A DNA stretch of 64,000 nt. It comes from Homarus americanus (lineage: Eukaryota; Arthropoda; Malacostraca; Decapoda; Nephropidae). Shown here piece after piece: positions 11,207 through 21,064 of the stretch (position 1 is its first letter; every line of letters starts with the position of its first letter). The stretch lies in NCBI RefSeq assembly GCF_018991925.1, contig NW_024735554.1:2676008-2740007 (forward strand). The letters run 5' to 3'. The position numbers and the translations under genes are program-made. The notes beneath the pieces were generated by a model. The model searched no databases. It was not told the origin of the DNA and was given only the letters and a program-made list of their open reading frames with translations.

Positions 11207-11835
11207 AATGGTGACTCCCGGGTAGCGCACTCACACAGGATGGAGGAGAAACTGATCCAGCTCCCAGTCTTCAAGCAACATGGAAGACTGGCTTATCCAC
11301 ACAAGCAGCTCTCATCGACTCTGCAGCTACTGTCTCTACACCGCAGGTTAGACACCCTAGAGCAGCTCCTCTTCCGACCCTGCACCGTCCTGCCTCAGAC
11401 GCCGACCCGGCCCAGCAGTAACCCTGCCGCCCCTGATGCGGCCTCTGTTCCTGAGTGCGGACCCACACCCCCTCTTTTCTCCCTCAGGTACTCCCTGCTA
11501 ATGTCCTGCACCCTGCTGCTGTCGTGGACCCAACTGCTGTCCCGAGCCTCATCCGCTGCTGCTGCTGACACAGCCTGCTCACAGCCAGGCCACACCCCCA
11601 GCAGGCGCATCTGTCGACTCTGTACCTGCCGTGAGAAGCACAACATTCATCGCCTCCACACACCTTTTTCTCCTCTCTACTCCACAAATATTGTGTATCT
11701 AGACAGTTGTCCCCAGGCCGGCTCATCCACGCCATCGCCGTTGTCTCACATGAGGGACGCCTGCCTCGTTCTGCCTCACATGTGCTATGCAACCCTGCAG
11801 ACAAGTCTCCTACACAGCCTGGAGAAGGGGAATAT
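11207..11835 (+). mobile_element. Internal region 0, with a 211-codon open frame
   Basis: 629 bp, starting AA then TGGTGACTCCCGG. In this copy a frame opened by ATGGAGGAGAAACTG at 11240 stays open through the whole internal region into the next LTR (stop 11873-11875). The product is Ser/Pro/Leu/Thr-rich with no retroviral Gag, zinc-knuckle or protease motif. The same frame is closed in the sister units, so I regard it as a chance opening in C-rich sequence and not as a gene. Confidence 0.75.
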
Positions 11836-12411
11836 TGTAGTGGAATTCTCTAAACGCTGTTTGTCGCTGCCCTAGCCGACCCCACCAATTCCCAGTGTAT
11901 GCCTCGTGGTCTGGGTCAACCAAGCGCCGCCATACACACCCGCAGGCGAGGTCAACTGCTGCCACGCCTACCCCCGCTATTAAGACCTGACCGTGGTGAC
12001 TCCTCTCTTTCTACCACACCAACCAGCCAGCAACACCTCCGAGCGGGGTCAACTGCTAAGCCACGCCTAACCCTGCTATTTAAGACCTGACCTCGTGGTG
12101 ATCTCTCTCTTTCTACCTACAGCCGCAGCCAGCAACACCTCCTCCTCCTCCGCCGCTGCCTGGCGGCCCTCGTTCCTCCTCCGCCTGCCTGGCGGTCCTC
12201 TCTCCCGCTGGCGAGCATGGCGACCCACAAGCTGGTCCTTCTCTGAGCATCCTCACCAACCAGCTCTCTCTACATCACGCTTGTAACCAATGCTGCCTTC
12301 CCAGCACCAAGCTGCATTGTACATCCAATACAACATGTATATAGAGAGCACATTGTGAGTTTCCTTTCTCCATTCCATCCTGAGTGTGAACCAAAAATCA
12401 CATACCCCACA
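11836..12411 (+). repeat. LTR 1, long form with duplicated promoter segment
   Basis: 576 bp, about 100 bp longer than its sisters. The stretch from GGTCAACTGCT through the TATA box to CAGCAACACCTCC occurs twice in a row, giving two TATA-like sites (CTATTAAGACC near 11978 and CTATTTAAGACC near 12076). Confidence 0.85.
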
Positions 12412-13091
12412 AATGGTGACTCCCGGAGATTCGCACTCACACAGGATGGAGGAGAAACTGATCACGCTCCCAGTCTTCAAGCAACATGGAAGACTGGCTT
12501 ATCTACCCAGAAGCAGCTCTCATCGGCTCTACAGCTACTGTCTCTACACCGCAGGTCAGACACCCTAGAGCAGCTCTGCTACTCTAAGCAGACAGTCGCT
12601 CCTCTTCCGACCCCAGCACACCCGTCCTGCCTCAGACGCCGACCCCGGCCCAGCAGTAACCCCTGCCGCCCCTGATGCGGCCTCTGTTCCTGAGTGCGGA
12701 CCCACACACCCCTCTTTTCTCCCTCAGGTACTCCCTGCTAATGTCCTGCACCCTGCTGCTGTCGTGGACCCAGCTGCTGTCACGAGCCCTCATCCGCTTC
12801 TGCTGACTCAGCCCCTGCTCCTGACCCAGGCCCACACACCCCAGCAGGCGCATCTGACGACTCTGTACCTGCCGTGAGGGAAGCACAACATTCATCGCCT
12901 CCACACACCCTTATTCTCCCTCTCTACTCCCACAGATATTGTGTATCTAGACAATTGTCCCCAGCGACCGGCTCATCCACGCCATCGCCGTTGTCTCACA
13001 TGAGGCATGCACCGCCCGTTCTGCCTCACATGTGCTATGCAACCCTGCAGACAACAAGTCTCCTACACCGCCTGGAGGGAAGGGGGAGTAT
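12412..13091 (+). mobile_element. Internal region 1 (reference copy)
   Basis: 680 bp. The primer-binding-like site is at 12414 and the polypurine tract GGAGGGAAGGGGGAG at 13074-13088. It is nearly identical to internal region 2 at a constant offset of 1160. Confidence 0.87.
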
Positions 13092-13571
13092 TGTAGTGGA
13101 ATTCTCCCCTACAAACGCTGTTTGTCGCTGATTAGCCGACCCCACCAATTCCCCAGTGTATGCCTCGTGGTCTAGGTCAACCAGCGCCGCCATACACCAC
13201 GGAGCGGGGGTCAACTACTAAGCCACGCCTACCCCCCGCTATATAAGACCTGACCTCGTGGTGATCTCTCTCTTTCTACTCACACCAACCAGCCAGCAAC
13301 ACCTCCACCTCCGCCGCTGCCTGGCGGCCCTCGCTCCTCCTCCGCCTGCTTGGCGGTCCTCTCTCCCGCCGGCGAGCATGGCGACCCACAAGCTGGTCTT
13401 CCTCTGAGCATCCTCACCAACCAGCTCTCTCTACATCACGCTTGTAACCATGCTGCCTTCCCAGCACCAAGCTGCATTGTACATCCAATACAACATGTAT
13501 ATAGAGAGCACATTGTGAGTTTCCTTTCTCCAACCCATCCTGAGTGTGAACCAAAAATCACATACCCCACA
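13092..13571 (+). repeat. LTR 2 (reference copy)
   Basis: 480 bp, TGTAGTGGAATTCTCCCC at the 5' end and CATACCCCACA at the 3' end. Confidence 0.9.
13222..13247 (+). promoter_or_regulatory. LTR core promoter: CACCC-like box and TATA box
   Basis: CCACGCCTACCCCCC, which resembles a Sp1/KLF site, is directly followed by TATATAAG (13240-13247). The arrangement recurs at the same place in most LTRs of the array (TATTTAAG in several) and in the solo LTR at 49981-50006, so it is the likely U3 promoter. Confidence 0.7.
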
Positions 13572-14251
13572 AATGGTGACTCCCATATATTCGCACTCAC
13601 ACAGGATGGAGGAGAAACTGATCACGCTCCCAGTCTTCAAGCAACATGGAAGACTGGCTTATCTACCCAGAAGCAGCTCTCATCGGCTCTACAGCTACTG
13701 TCTCTACACCGCAGGTCAGACACCCTAGAGCAGCTCTGCTACACTAAGCAGACAGTCGCTCCTCTTCCGATCCCAGCACACCCGTCCTGCCTCAGACGCC
13801 GACCCCGGCCCAGCAGTAACCCCTGCCGCCCCTGATGCGGCCTCTGTTCCTGAGTGCGGACCCACACACCCCTCTTTTCTCCCTCAGGTACTCCCTGCTA
13901 ATGTCCTGCACCCTGCTGCTGTCGTGGACCCAGCTGCTGTCACGAGCCCTCATCCGCTTCTGCTGACTCAGCCCCTGCTCCTGACCCAGGCCCACACACC
14001 CCAGCAGGCGCATCTGACGACTCTGTACCTGCCGTGAGGGAAGCACAACATTCATCGCCTCCACACACCCTTATTCTCCCTCTCTACTCCCACAGATATT
14101 GTGTATCTAGACAATTGTCCCCAGCGACCGGCTCATCCACGCCATCGCCGTTGTCTCACATGAGGCATGCACCGCCCGTTCTGCCTCACATGTGCTATGC
14201 AACCCTGCAGACAACAAGTCTCCTCCACCGCCTGGAGGGAAGGGGGAGTAT
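13572..14251 (+). mobile_element. Internal region 2
   Basis: 680 bp, differing from internal region 1 by only a handful of substitutions (for example CCCATATATTCGC for CCCGGAGATTCGC just after the primer-binding-like site). This marks a recent duplication of the whole unit. Confidence 0.87.
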
Positions 14252-14714
14252 TGTAGTGGAATTCTCCCCTACAAACGCTGTTTGTCGCTGAGTAGCCGAC
14301 CCCACCAATTCCCCAGTGTATGCCTCGTGGTCTAGGTCAACCAGCGCCGCCATACACCACGGAGCGGGGGTCAACTACTAAGCCACGCCTACCCCCCGCT
14401 ATATAAGACCTGACCTCGTGGTGATTCTCTTTCTCTACTCCACACCAACCAGCCGGCATCACCTGCACCTCCGCTGCACTGCCTGGCGGCCTCGCCTCCT
14501 CCTCCGCTTGCCTGGCGGTCTCTCTCCTGCCGGCGAGCATGGCGACCTGCTGCTGGTCGCCTGAGCACCCTCCAAACTGCCTTCTAGACTGCAGTAACCA
14601 TGCTGCCTTTCCAGCACCAAGCTGCATTGTACATCCAATACAACATGTATATAGAGAGCACATTGTGAGTTTCCAACCCATCCTGAGTGTGAACCCAAAA
14701 TCACATACCCCACA
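14252..14714 (+). repeat. LTR 3
   Basis: The first 170 bases match LTR 2 closely. From about 14425 the sequence switches to a more diverged type (CACCTGCACCTCCGCTGCAC; GGTCGCCTGAGCACCCTCC), so the copy is a mosaic. Confidence 0.85.
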
Positions 14715-15400
14715 AATGGTGACTCCCGAGATTCGTGACTCACACAGGATGGAGGAGAAATCTGATCACGCCTCCCAGTCTTCGTTAAATATGGAAGACT
14801 GGCTTGATCTACCCAGGTTTGTGCCTCATCGGCCTCTACAGCATTGTCTCTACACTGCAGGTCAGACACCCAAGAAGGTTGGTGTTCTCATACTGCAGAC
14901 AGTCGCCCTCTTCCCATCCCAGCACACCTGTCCTGCCTCAGACGCCGACCGGCCCAGCAGGGTAACCTCTGCTGCCCTGATGCGCCTCTGTTCCTGAGTG
15001 CGGACCCACACATCCCTTTCTCCTCCCCCTCAGGTGTTCCCCTTGCCACGTCCTGCACCCTGCTACTGTCGGGACCCAGTTGCTGTCACGAGCCCCATCC
15101 GCTTTCTGCTGACTCAGCCTGTGCTCCTGACCCAGTCCCACACCCCAGCACAGGCGCATCTGGACGACTCTGTACTTGCCGTGAGGGAAGCACAACATTC
15201 ATCGCCTCCACACACCCTTTATTCTCCTCCCCACTCCCACAGATATTGTGTATCTAGACAATTGTCCCCAGCGACCGGCTCATCTACACGCTTATCGTTG
15301 TTGTCTCCACATGAGGCATGCACCGCCCGTTCTGCCCTCAAGGTATGAAGCATAGCGCAACCCTGCAGACAAATGGCGACCAGTCGGAGGGAGGTATAAT
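14715..15400 (+). mobile_element. Internal region 3, diverged
   Basis: 686 bp with many small indels relative to regions 1 and 2. The polypurine tract is altered to GGAGGGAGG before TATAAT. Confidence 0.8.
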
Positions 15401-15877
15401 TGTAGTGGAATTTCCCTACAAACGCGCTGTTTGTCGCTGAGCAGTCGCACTTCACCACTCCCCAGTGTATGCCTCGTGGTTCAGGGTCAACCAGCGCCGC
15501 CATACACCACGGAGCGGGGTCAACTACTAAGTCACGCCTACCCCCGCTTATATAAGACCTGACCTCGTGGTGATCTTCTTTCTACCCACAGCCGCAGCCA
15601 GCAACACCTCTCCTTCCTCCGCCGCTGCCTGGAAGGCTTCGCCTTCCTCCGCTTGCTCAGCAGTCCTCTCTCCCGCTGGCGAAAGCATGGCGCACCTGCT
15701 GTTGGTCCTTCTGAGCACTTTCCAACCAGCTCTCTCCACATCACGCTTGTAACCATGTTGCCTTCCCAGCACCGTTGCATTGTACATCCAATACAACATG
15801 TATATAGAGAGCACATTGTGAGTTTCCTTTCTCCAACTCCATCCTGAGTGTGGTAGAATCCAAAAATCACATACACA
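15401..15877 (+). repeat. LTR 4
   Basis: 477 bp, starting TGTAGTGGAATTTCCC. The TATA region reads GCTTATATAAGACC, and the 3' end is shortened to CATACACA. Confidence 0.8.
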
Positions 15878-16541
15878 AATGGTGAGACTCCCAGAGACTC
15901 ACACAGGATGGAGGAGAACTGACTCCCAGTCTTCAAGCAACATGGAAGACTGGCTTATCTACCCAGGCTAAAGCCTGCCTGGCTCTACAGCTACTGTCTC
16001 TCACAATTGTACAGGTTTGATACCTTAGAGCAGCTCTGCCACTTGAAGCAGACAGTCGCTCCTCTTCCTATCCCAGCACACCTGTCCTGCTCTCAGACGC
16101 TGACTCCCCTGGCCCAGCAACCCCTGCTGCCCTGATGCACTCTGTTCCTGGAGGCATCCACACCTCTTTTCTCCCTCAGGTACTCCCTACACGTCCTGCA
16201 CCCTGCTGCTGTCGTGGGACCCAGTCATGCTCACGGTTCTCATCCGCTTCTGCTGACTCCAGCCCTTGCCTCTGACCCCAGGCCCACACACCCCCAGCAG
16301 GCTTATCTGACGACTCTGTACCTGCCGTGAGGAAGCACAACATTCATCGCCTCCACACGTCTTATTCTCCTCTCTACCCTACAGATATTGTGTATCTAGA
16401 GCATCAGTCCCCAGCGACCGGCCTCCTATCCACGCCATCGTCGTTGTCTCACATGAGGCATGCACCGTCTGCTCTGCCCAGCAGTGCTGGCGCAACTGCA
16501 GACAACAAGTCTCCTACACCACCTGGAGGGAAGGGGAGTAT
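15878..16541 (+). mobile_element. Internal region 4, diverged
   Basis: Starts TGGTGAGACTCCC, one insertion relative to the others, and ends with GGAGGGAAGGGGAG before TATTGCAGTG. Many small indels. Confidence 0.8.
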
Positions 16542-17041
16542 TGCAGTGAATTTCCTCACAAACGCTGTTTGTCGCTGATTAGCCGTGTATGCTGTAGTAA
16601 GACCCTAAATGCTGTTTGTCGCTGCCTAGCCGACCCACCAATTCCCAGTGTATGCCTCGTGGTCTAGGTCACCAGCGCCGCCACCCGCAGACGGGGGTCA
16701 ACTGCTAAGCCACGCCTACCCCGCTATTTAAGACCTGACCTCGTGGTGATCTGTCTCTCTTCTACCTACACCAACCAGCCAGCAACACCTCCTCCGCCGC
16801 TGCCTGGCGCTTCGCTCCTCCTCTGCCTGCCTGGCGGTACTCTCTCCCGCTGGCGAGCATGGCGACCAAGCTGTCCTTCTCTGAGCGTCCTCACCAACCA
16901 GCTCTCTCTACATCACGCCCTTGTAACCATGCTGCCTTCCCAACCTGCATGTGTACATCAATACAACATGTATATAGAGAGCATTGTGAGTTTCCTTTCT
17001 CCATCCCATCCTGAGTGTGAACCAAATATCCTGAACCCCAC
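16542..17041 (+). repeat. LTR 5, with a partial repeat of its first 70 bp
   Basis: Starts TGCAGTGAATTTCC. The segment ACGCTGTTTGTCGCTG with the following TAGCCG occurs twice (about 16560 and 16610), so the left end is partly duplicated. Confidence 0.78.
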
Positions 17042-17667
17042 AAATGGTGACTCGGAGATTACACTCACAGGATGAGGGAGACTGATCACGCTCCCAGAGT
17101 CTTCAAGCAACATGATGGAAGGCAGCTTATCACCCAAAGCTTAGCTCTCCTTCGGCTCTACAGCCTCTCTACACCTGGGTCAGACACCTAGAGCAGCTCC
17201 TCTTCCGACCCCCTTTTACCCGTCCTGCCTCAGACGCCGACCCCGGCTGGCTTGGCCCTGCCGCCCCTGATGCGGCCTCTGTTTCTAGTGCGGACCCCCA
17301 CCCTCTTTTTCTCCCTCTGGAGTACTCCCTGCTAATGTCACCACCCTGCTGCAGTCGTGGACCCAGCTGCTGTCACAGAGCCTCATCCGCTGCTGCTGAC
17401 ACAGCCCTGCTCCTGAGCCAGGCCACACACACCCCAGCGACATCCGGCGACTCTGTACCTGCCGTGAGGAAGCTTGCAACATTCATCGCCTCCACCCTTT
17501 TTCTCCTCTTCTCCCACAGATAGTGTATATAGACAGTTGTATCCAGCGACCGGCTCATCCACGCCATCGCCGTTCATCTCCCTTGAGGTAGCACCGCCCG
17601 TTCTACCCTCCACATGCGCTAAGCAACTCTGCAGACAACAAGTCGCCACTACACCGCCTGGAGAGAA
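17042..17667 (+). mobile_element. Internal region 5, most diverged copy
   Basis: 626 bp with many deletions. The site after the LTR is reduced to TGGTGACTCGG and the polypurine tract to GGAGAGAA. Confidence 0.75.
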
Positions 17668-18136
17668 TGTTAGTGAAATTCTCCCCTACAAACGCTGTTT
17701 GTCGCTGCCTAGCCGACCCACAATTCCCAGTGTATGCCCGCTGTTTGTCGCTACTTACCGACCCCACCAATTCCCCAGTGTTGCCTCGTGGTCTGGGTCA
17801 ACCAGCGCCGCCGCCTACGGACGGGGTCAACTGCTAAGCCACGCCTACCCGCTATTTAAGACCTGACCTCGTGTCTGTCTCTCCTTCTACCACCACCAAC
17901 CAGCCAGCACCTCCTCGCCGCTGCCTGGCGGCCTTCGCTCCTCCTCCGCCTCGCCGGCGGTACTCTCTCCGCTGGCGAGCAACCCAAGCTGTCCTTCTCT
18001 GAGCGTCCTCACCAGTAGCTCTACATCACCTTAACGCTGCATTGTACATCCAATACAACATGTATATAGAGAGCACATTGTGAGTTTCCTTTCTCCATCC
18101 CATCCTGAGTGTGAACCAAATATCCTGAACCCCACA
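17668..18136 (+). repeat. LTR 6
   Basis: Starts TGTTAGTGAAATTCTCCCC. The CGCTGTTTGTCGCT segment is again present twice (about 17691 and 17738), and part of the 3' half is deleted before AACGCTGCATTGTACATCC. Confidence 0.78.
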
Positions 18137-18793
18137 AATGGTGACTCCCGGAGATTCGCACTCACACAGGATGGAGGAGAAACTGATCACGCTCCCAGTC
18201 TTCAAGCAACATGGAAGACTGGCTTATCCACCCAGAAGCAGCTCTCATCGGCTCTACAGCTTCTGTCTCTACACCGCAGGTCAGACACCCTAGAGCAGCT
18301 CCTCTTCCGACCCCAGCACACCCGTCCTGCCTCAGACGCCGACCCCGGCCCAGCAGTAACCCCTGCCGCCCCTGATGCGGCCTCTGTTCCTGAGTGCGGA
18401 CCCACACACCCCTCTTTTCTCCCTCAGGTACTCCCTGCTAATGTCCTGCACCCTGCTGCAGTCGTGGACCCAGCTGCTGTCACGAGCCCTCATCCGCTGC
18501 TGCTGACACAGCCCCTGCTCCTGACCCAGGCCCACACACACCCCAGCAGGCGCATCTGACGACTCTGTACCTGCCGTGAGGGAAGCACAACATTCATCGC
18601 CTCCACACACCCTTTTTCTCCCTCTCTTCTCCCACAGATAGTGTGTATATAGACAGTTGTATCCAGCGACCGGCTCATCCACGCCATCGCCGTTGTCTCA
18701 CATGAGGTATGCACCGCCCGTTCTGCCTCACATGTGCTAAGCAACTCTGCAGACAACAAGTCTCCTACACCGCCTGGAGGGAAGGGGGAGTAT
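18137..18793 (+). mobile_element. Internal region 6
   Basis: 657 bp, again close to regions 1 and 2, with a clean TGGTGACTCCCGGAG start and a GGAGGGAAGGGGGAG polypurine tract. Confidence 0.85.
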
Positions 18794-19265
18794 TGTAGTG
18801 GAATTCTCCCCTACAAACGCTGTTTGTCGCTGCCTAGCCGACCCCACCAATTCCCCAGTGTATGCCTCGTGGTCTAGGTCAACCAGCGCCGCCATACACC
18901 ACGGAGCGGGGGTCAACTGCTAAGCCACGCCTACCCCCGCTATTTAAGACCTGACCTCGTGGTGATCTGTCTCTCCTTCTACCTACACCAACCAGCCAGC
19001 AACACCTCCTCCGCCGCTGCCTGGGGGTCCTCTCTCCGCCTGCCTGCGCGGTACTCTCTCCCGCTGGCGAGCATGGCGACCCACAAGCTGTCCTTCTCTG
19101 AGCGTCCTCACCAACCAGCTCTCTCTACATCACGCTTGTAACCATGCTGCCTTCCCAGCACCAAGCTGCATTGTACATCCAATACAACATGTATATAGAG
19201 AGCACATTGTGAGTTTCCTTTCTCCATCCCATCCTGAGTGTGAACCAAATATCCTGAACCCCACA
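18794..19265 (+). repeat. LTR 7, right end of the array
   Basis: 472 bp ending CTGAACCCCACA. The next base begins unrelated flank (CCATTATATCATGG) instead of a primer-binding-like site, so the array ends here. The partner TSD would lie left of the gap. Confidence 0.87.
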
Positions 19266-20283
19266 CCATTATATCATGGCTTGCATTTTGACATCATATA
19301 CAGACAGATTACTCGATCTGTAGGGGAGGAATCCACTACAAAGTCTCATACTGAAGGCAGTAAAGGGGTACAGGCGAGGAATTGGGTCACGAATTTTAAA
19401 GCAAGTACTCCTGAAACGTTTATAATTTATTACCGTGCTCACGAACTAGATGGCGGGGTTTACCCTGGGTAAAAATCGTTTAGGGTGATTGGTCATCCTA
19501 GCTCCCTCCACCAATCATGGCATTGCCTCATCGCCCACACGCAAGCTGTGTTAAGCCACGGCACCTTTTTTCTCTCGCTAAAATTCCCTTCCATCATCCC
19601 CTTCAAACGTCCACTGAACCTCCTTCCCCCATGTCACTAGCCTTTACTTATTCATTCATACTCATTCTTTAACTCTCTCCAACTAAAATTGATTCCAAAT
19701 GTCACCAACCGCGCCCCGCTAAACGCTTTAAGTATAACTTCCTTGTTAGATATTCCTTGTTCCTTGTTTACCGAGTTTTAACATTAGTACAGTACTATTG
19801 TGTGGTTACTGGTGACGGCAGTTGATAATACATTATTACACGTGTGTGGTGATTAGTTACCCAATTGTGAATTTCAAATAACAAGTACTCTGTAATTTGT
19901 TCGTTCTGCTAACGTGTTGAATAATATGAAGTAACCTAGAAATTAATCGTGTTATGAAAATAACAGAAGGTAATTATGAGTCAGTACAAATACTTGATGG
20001 CTATATATTACAGATGATAAACTAAACTGAAAAGTAACCATTCCTCAAGACTTAAGTTATACGTGAACAGTAGCAATAATAACCACAATGATAATTACCT
20101 GGACCAATTTGTGAGTGACTGAAAGTAACCGTACAACACTATAGCAAATTTTCTACGTAAATAGACGATATTTGGGACTTGAACCAATCAATGAACCTCA
20201 TGCAATTTTAAAATTAAAATATGAGTTTTCACCAATTTAAGAAAGTGTAGCTGCTAATATTGATGACGTGCTATTTATTTCAT
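19266..20283. other. Unassigned AT-rich sequence
   Basis: No gene, TIR pair or microsatellite that I can support. The reading frame crossing the array end (19209-19472) is short and unlike any family that I know. Confidence 0.5.
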
Positions 20284-20662
20284 AGTGGATATTTAGCCGT
20301 GACTGTCTAAGTTCCTACTAACGCAATTTTACCGTGAGTGCGCTCTGATTGGCTAAGTGCTTTCTGTTTAATATGACGGGGGATCCACCCCTCAGCCTAG
20401 AAGTTAGGTAAGGTTAGGTAGGTTTCTTTGGTTGGTTAGGGCAGGTAAGGTTAGGTTCGAGTAAATGTCACCTCTTTTATAATAAGTCTCAATGCACAAC
20501 AGAAATATGGTTAGGTATGTTTACAGCGACAACGATCGACTCGGCAAAATAAATACCAAATGCCGCCAGAATCATGGTCAAATATAGTTCTCGTGTTGTT
20601 CTCTGCTCACTCACGGTAAAATAGTGTTAGTAGGAACTTAAAGTCATGGCAAAATATCCACT
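20284..20662. mobile_element. TIR element (AGTGGATATTT family), copy 1
   Basis: The left end AGTGGATATTTAGCCGTGAC is matched in reverse by GTCATGGCAAAATATCCACT at the right end. The homology continues inward over about 60 bp (GTTCCTACTAAC, then TTTTACCGTGAGTG). TTAGG-like units lie inside (20403-20456). The target duplication is unclear. A second copy lies at 47343-47535. Confidence 0.75.
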
Positions 20663-21064
20663 GCTTTTTTTTATGGTTATATTCTTACTATATTTTCTTC
20701 AGTGAATTCTGATATGATAATCACTTCATTTTCTTAGGTTAGGTTAAAGTTAGATTAGGTTAAGTTGAACTTTTAAATAAACAATTTTTAACACATTTGA
20801 CATAACTCTGACTGTCCACTATAAAACACTGAAGTTGAAATGTTTAAATAAATTTTTATGAAAAATTGGCGACGGTATAGACTTCAATAATTACTATTGA
20901 TATTGAAACAATTAATTTAGACGAATTTAATGCAGATACGGAGTGGACAATATATAATACAAATCAATGTTGACATGGCTGAGTTAATTGAGAGCCTGAG
21001 CTCTCTTAGTGGCACCTGATATACAGTATCCTACTGTGCATTTATCTCAGAATTATATAACATT
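20663..21064. other. Unassigned sequence with a short repeat
   Basis: 20672-20715 (ATTCTTACTATATTTTCTTC, then AGTGAATTCTGATATGATAA) is similar to 23865-23910, so both carry part of one unnamed repeat. A TTAGG-type run (TTAGGTTAGGTTAAAG) is at 20736-20752. Confidence 0.5.

Larger units (their letters stand above)
10961..19265 (+). mobile_element. Tandem array of a non-coding LTR retrotransposon (8 LTRs, 7 internal regions)
   Basis: A head-to-tail series LTR-internal-LTR-internal and so on. Each LTR starts with TG (TGTAGTGGAATTC in good copies) and ends with CCCCACA. The internal region starts two bases later with TGGTGACTCC, a primer-binding-site-like sequence close to the complement of a tRNA-Trp 3' end, and ends with a polypurine tract (GGAGGGAAGGGGGAG) before the next TG. 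The LTR carries a CACCC-like box and a TATA box. The clean unit is 1160 bp (680 internal plus 480 LTR). No gag or pol domain is visible, so this is a TRIM/LARD-like dependent element. Adjacent copies sharing one LTR point to unequal LTR-LTR recombination, or template switching during reverse transcription. The composition is visibly C-rich against the AT-rich flanks. The left end is lost in the gap. Confidence 0.88.

Noticed and set aside
11240..18759. A family of 60-211 codon frames repeated along the LTR array, resembling a tandem gene cluster
   Set aside because: The frames shift between units, have low-complexity Ser/Pro/Leu/Thr composition, no retroviral or cellular domain, and overlap on both strands. 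LTR structure explains the repetition better.
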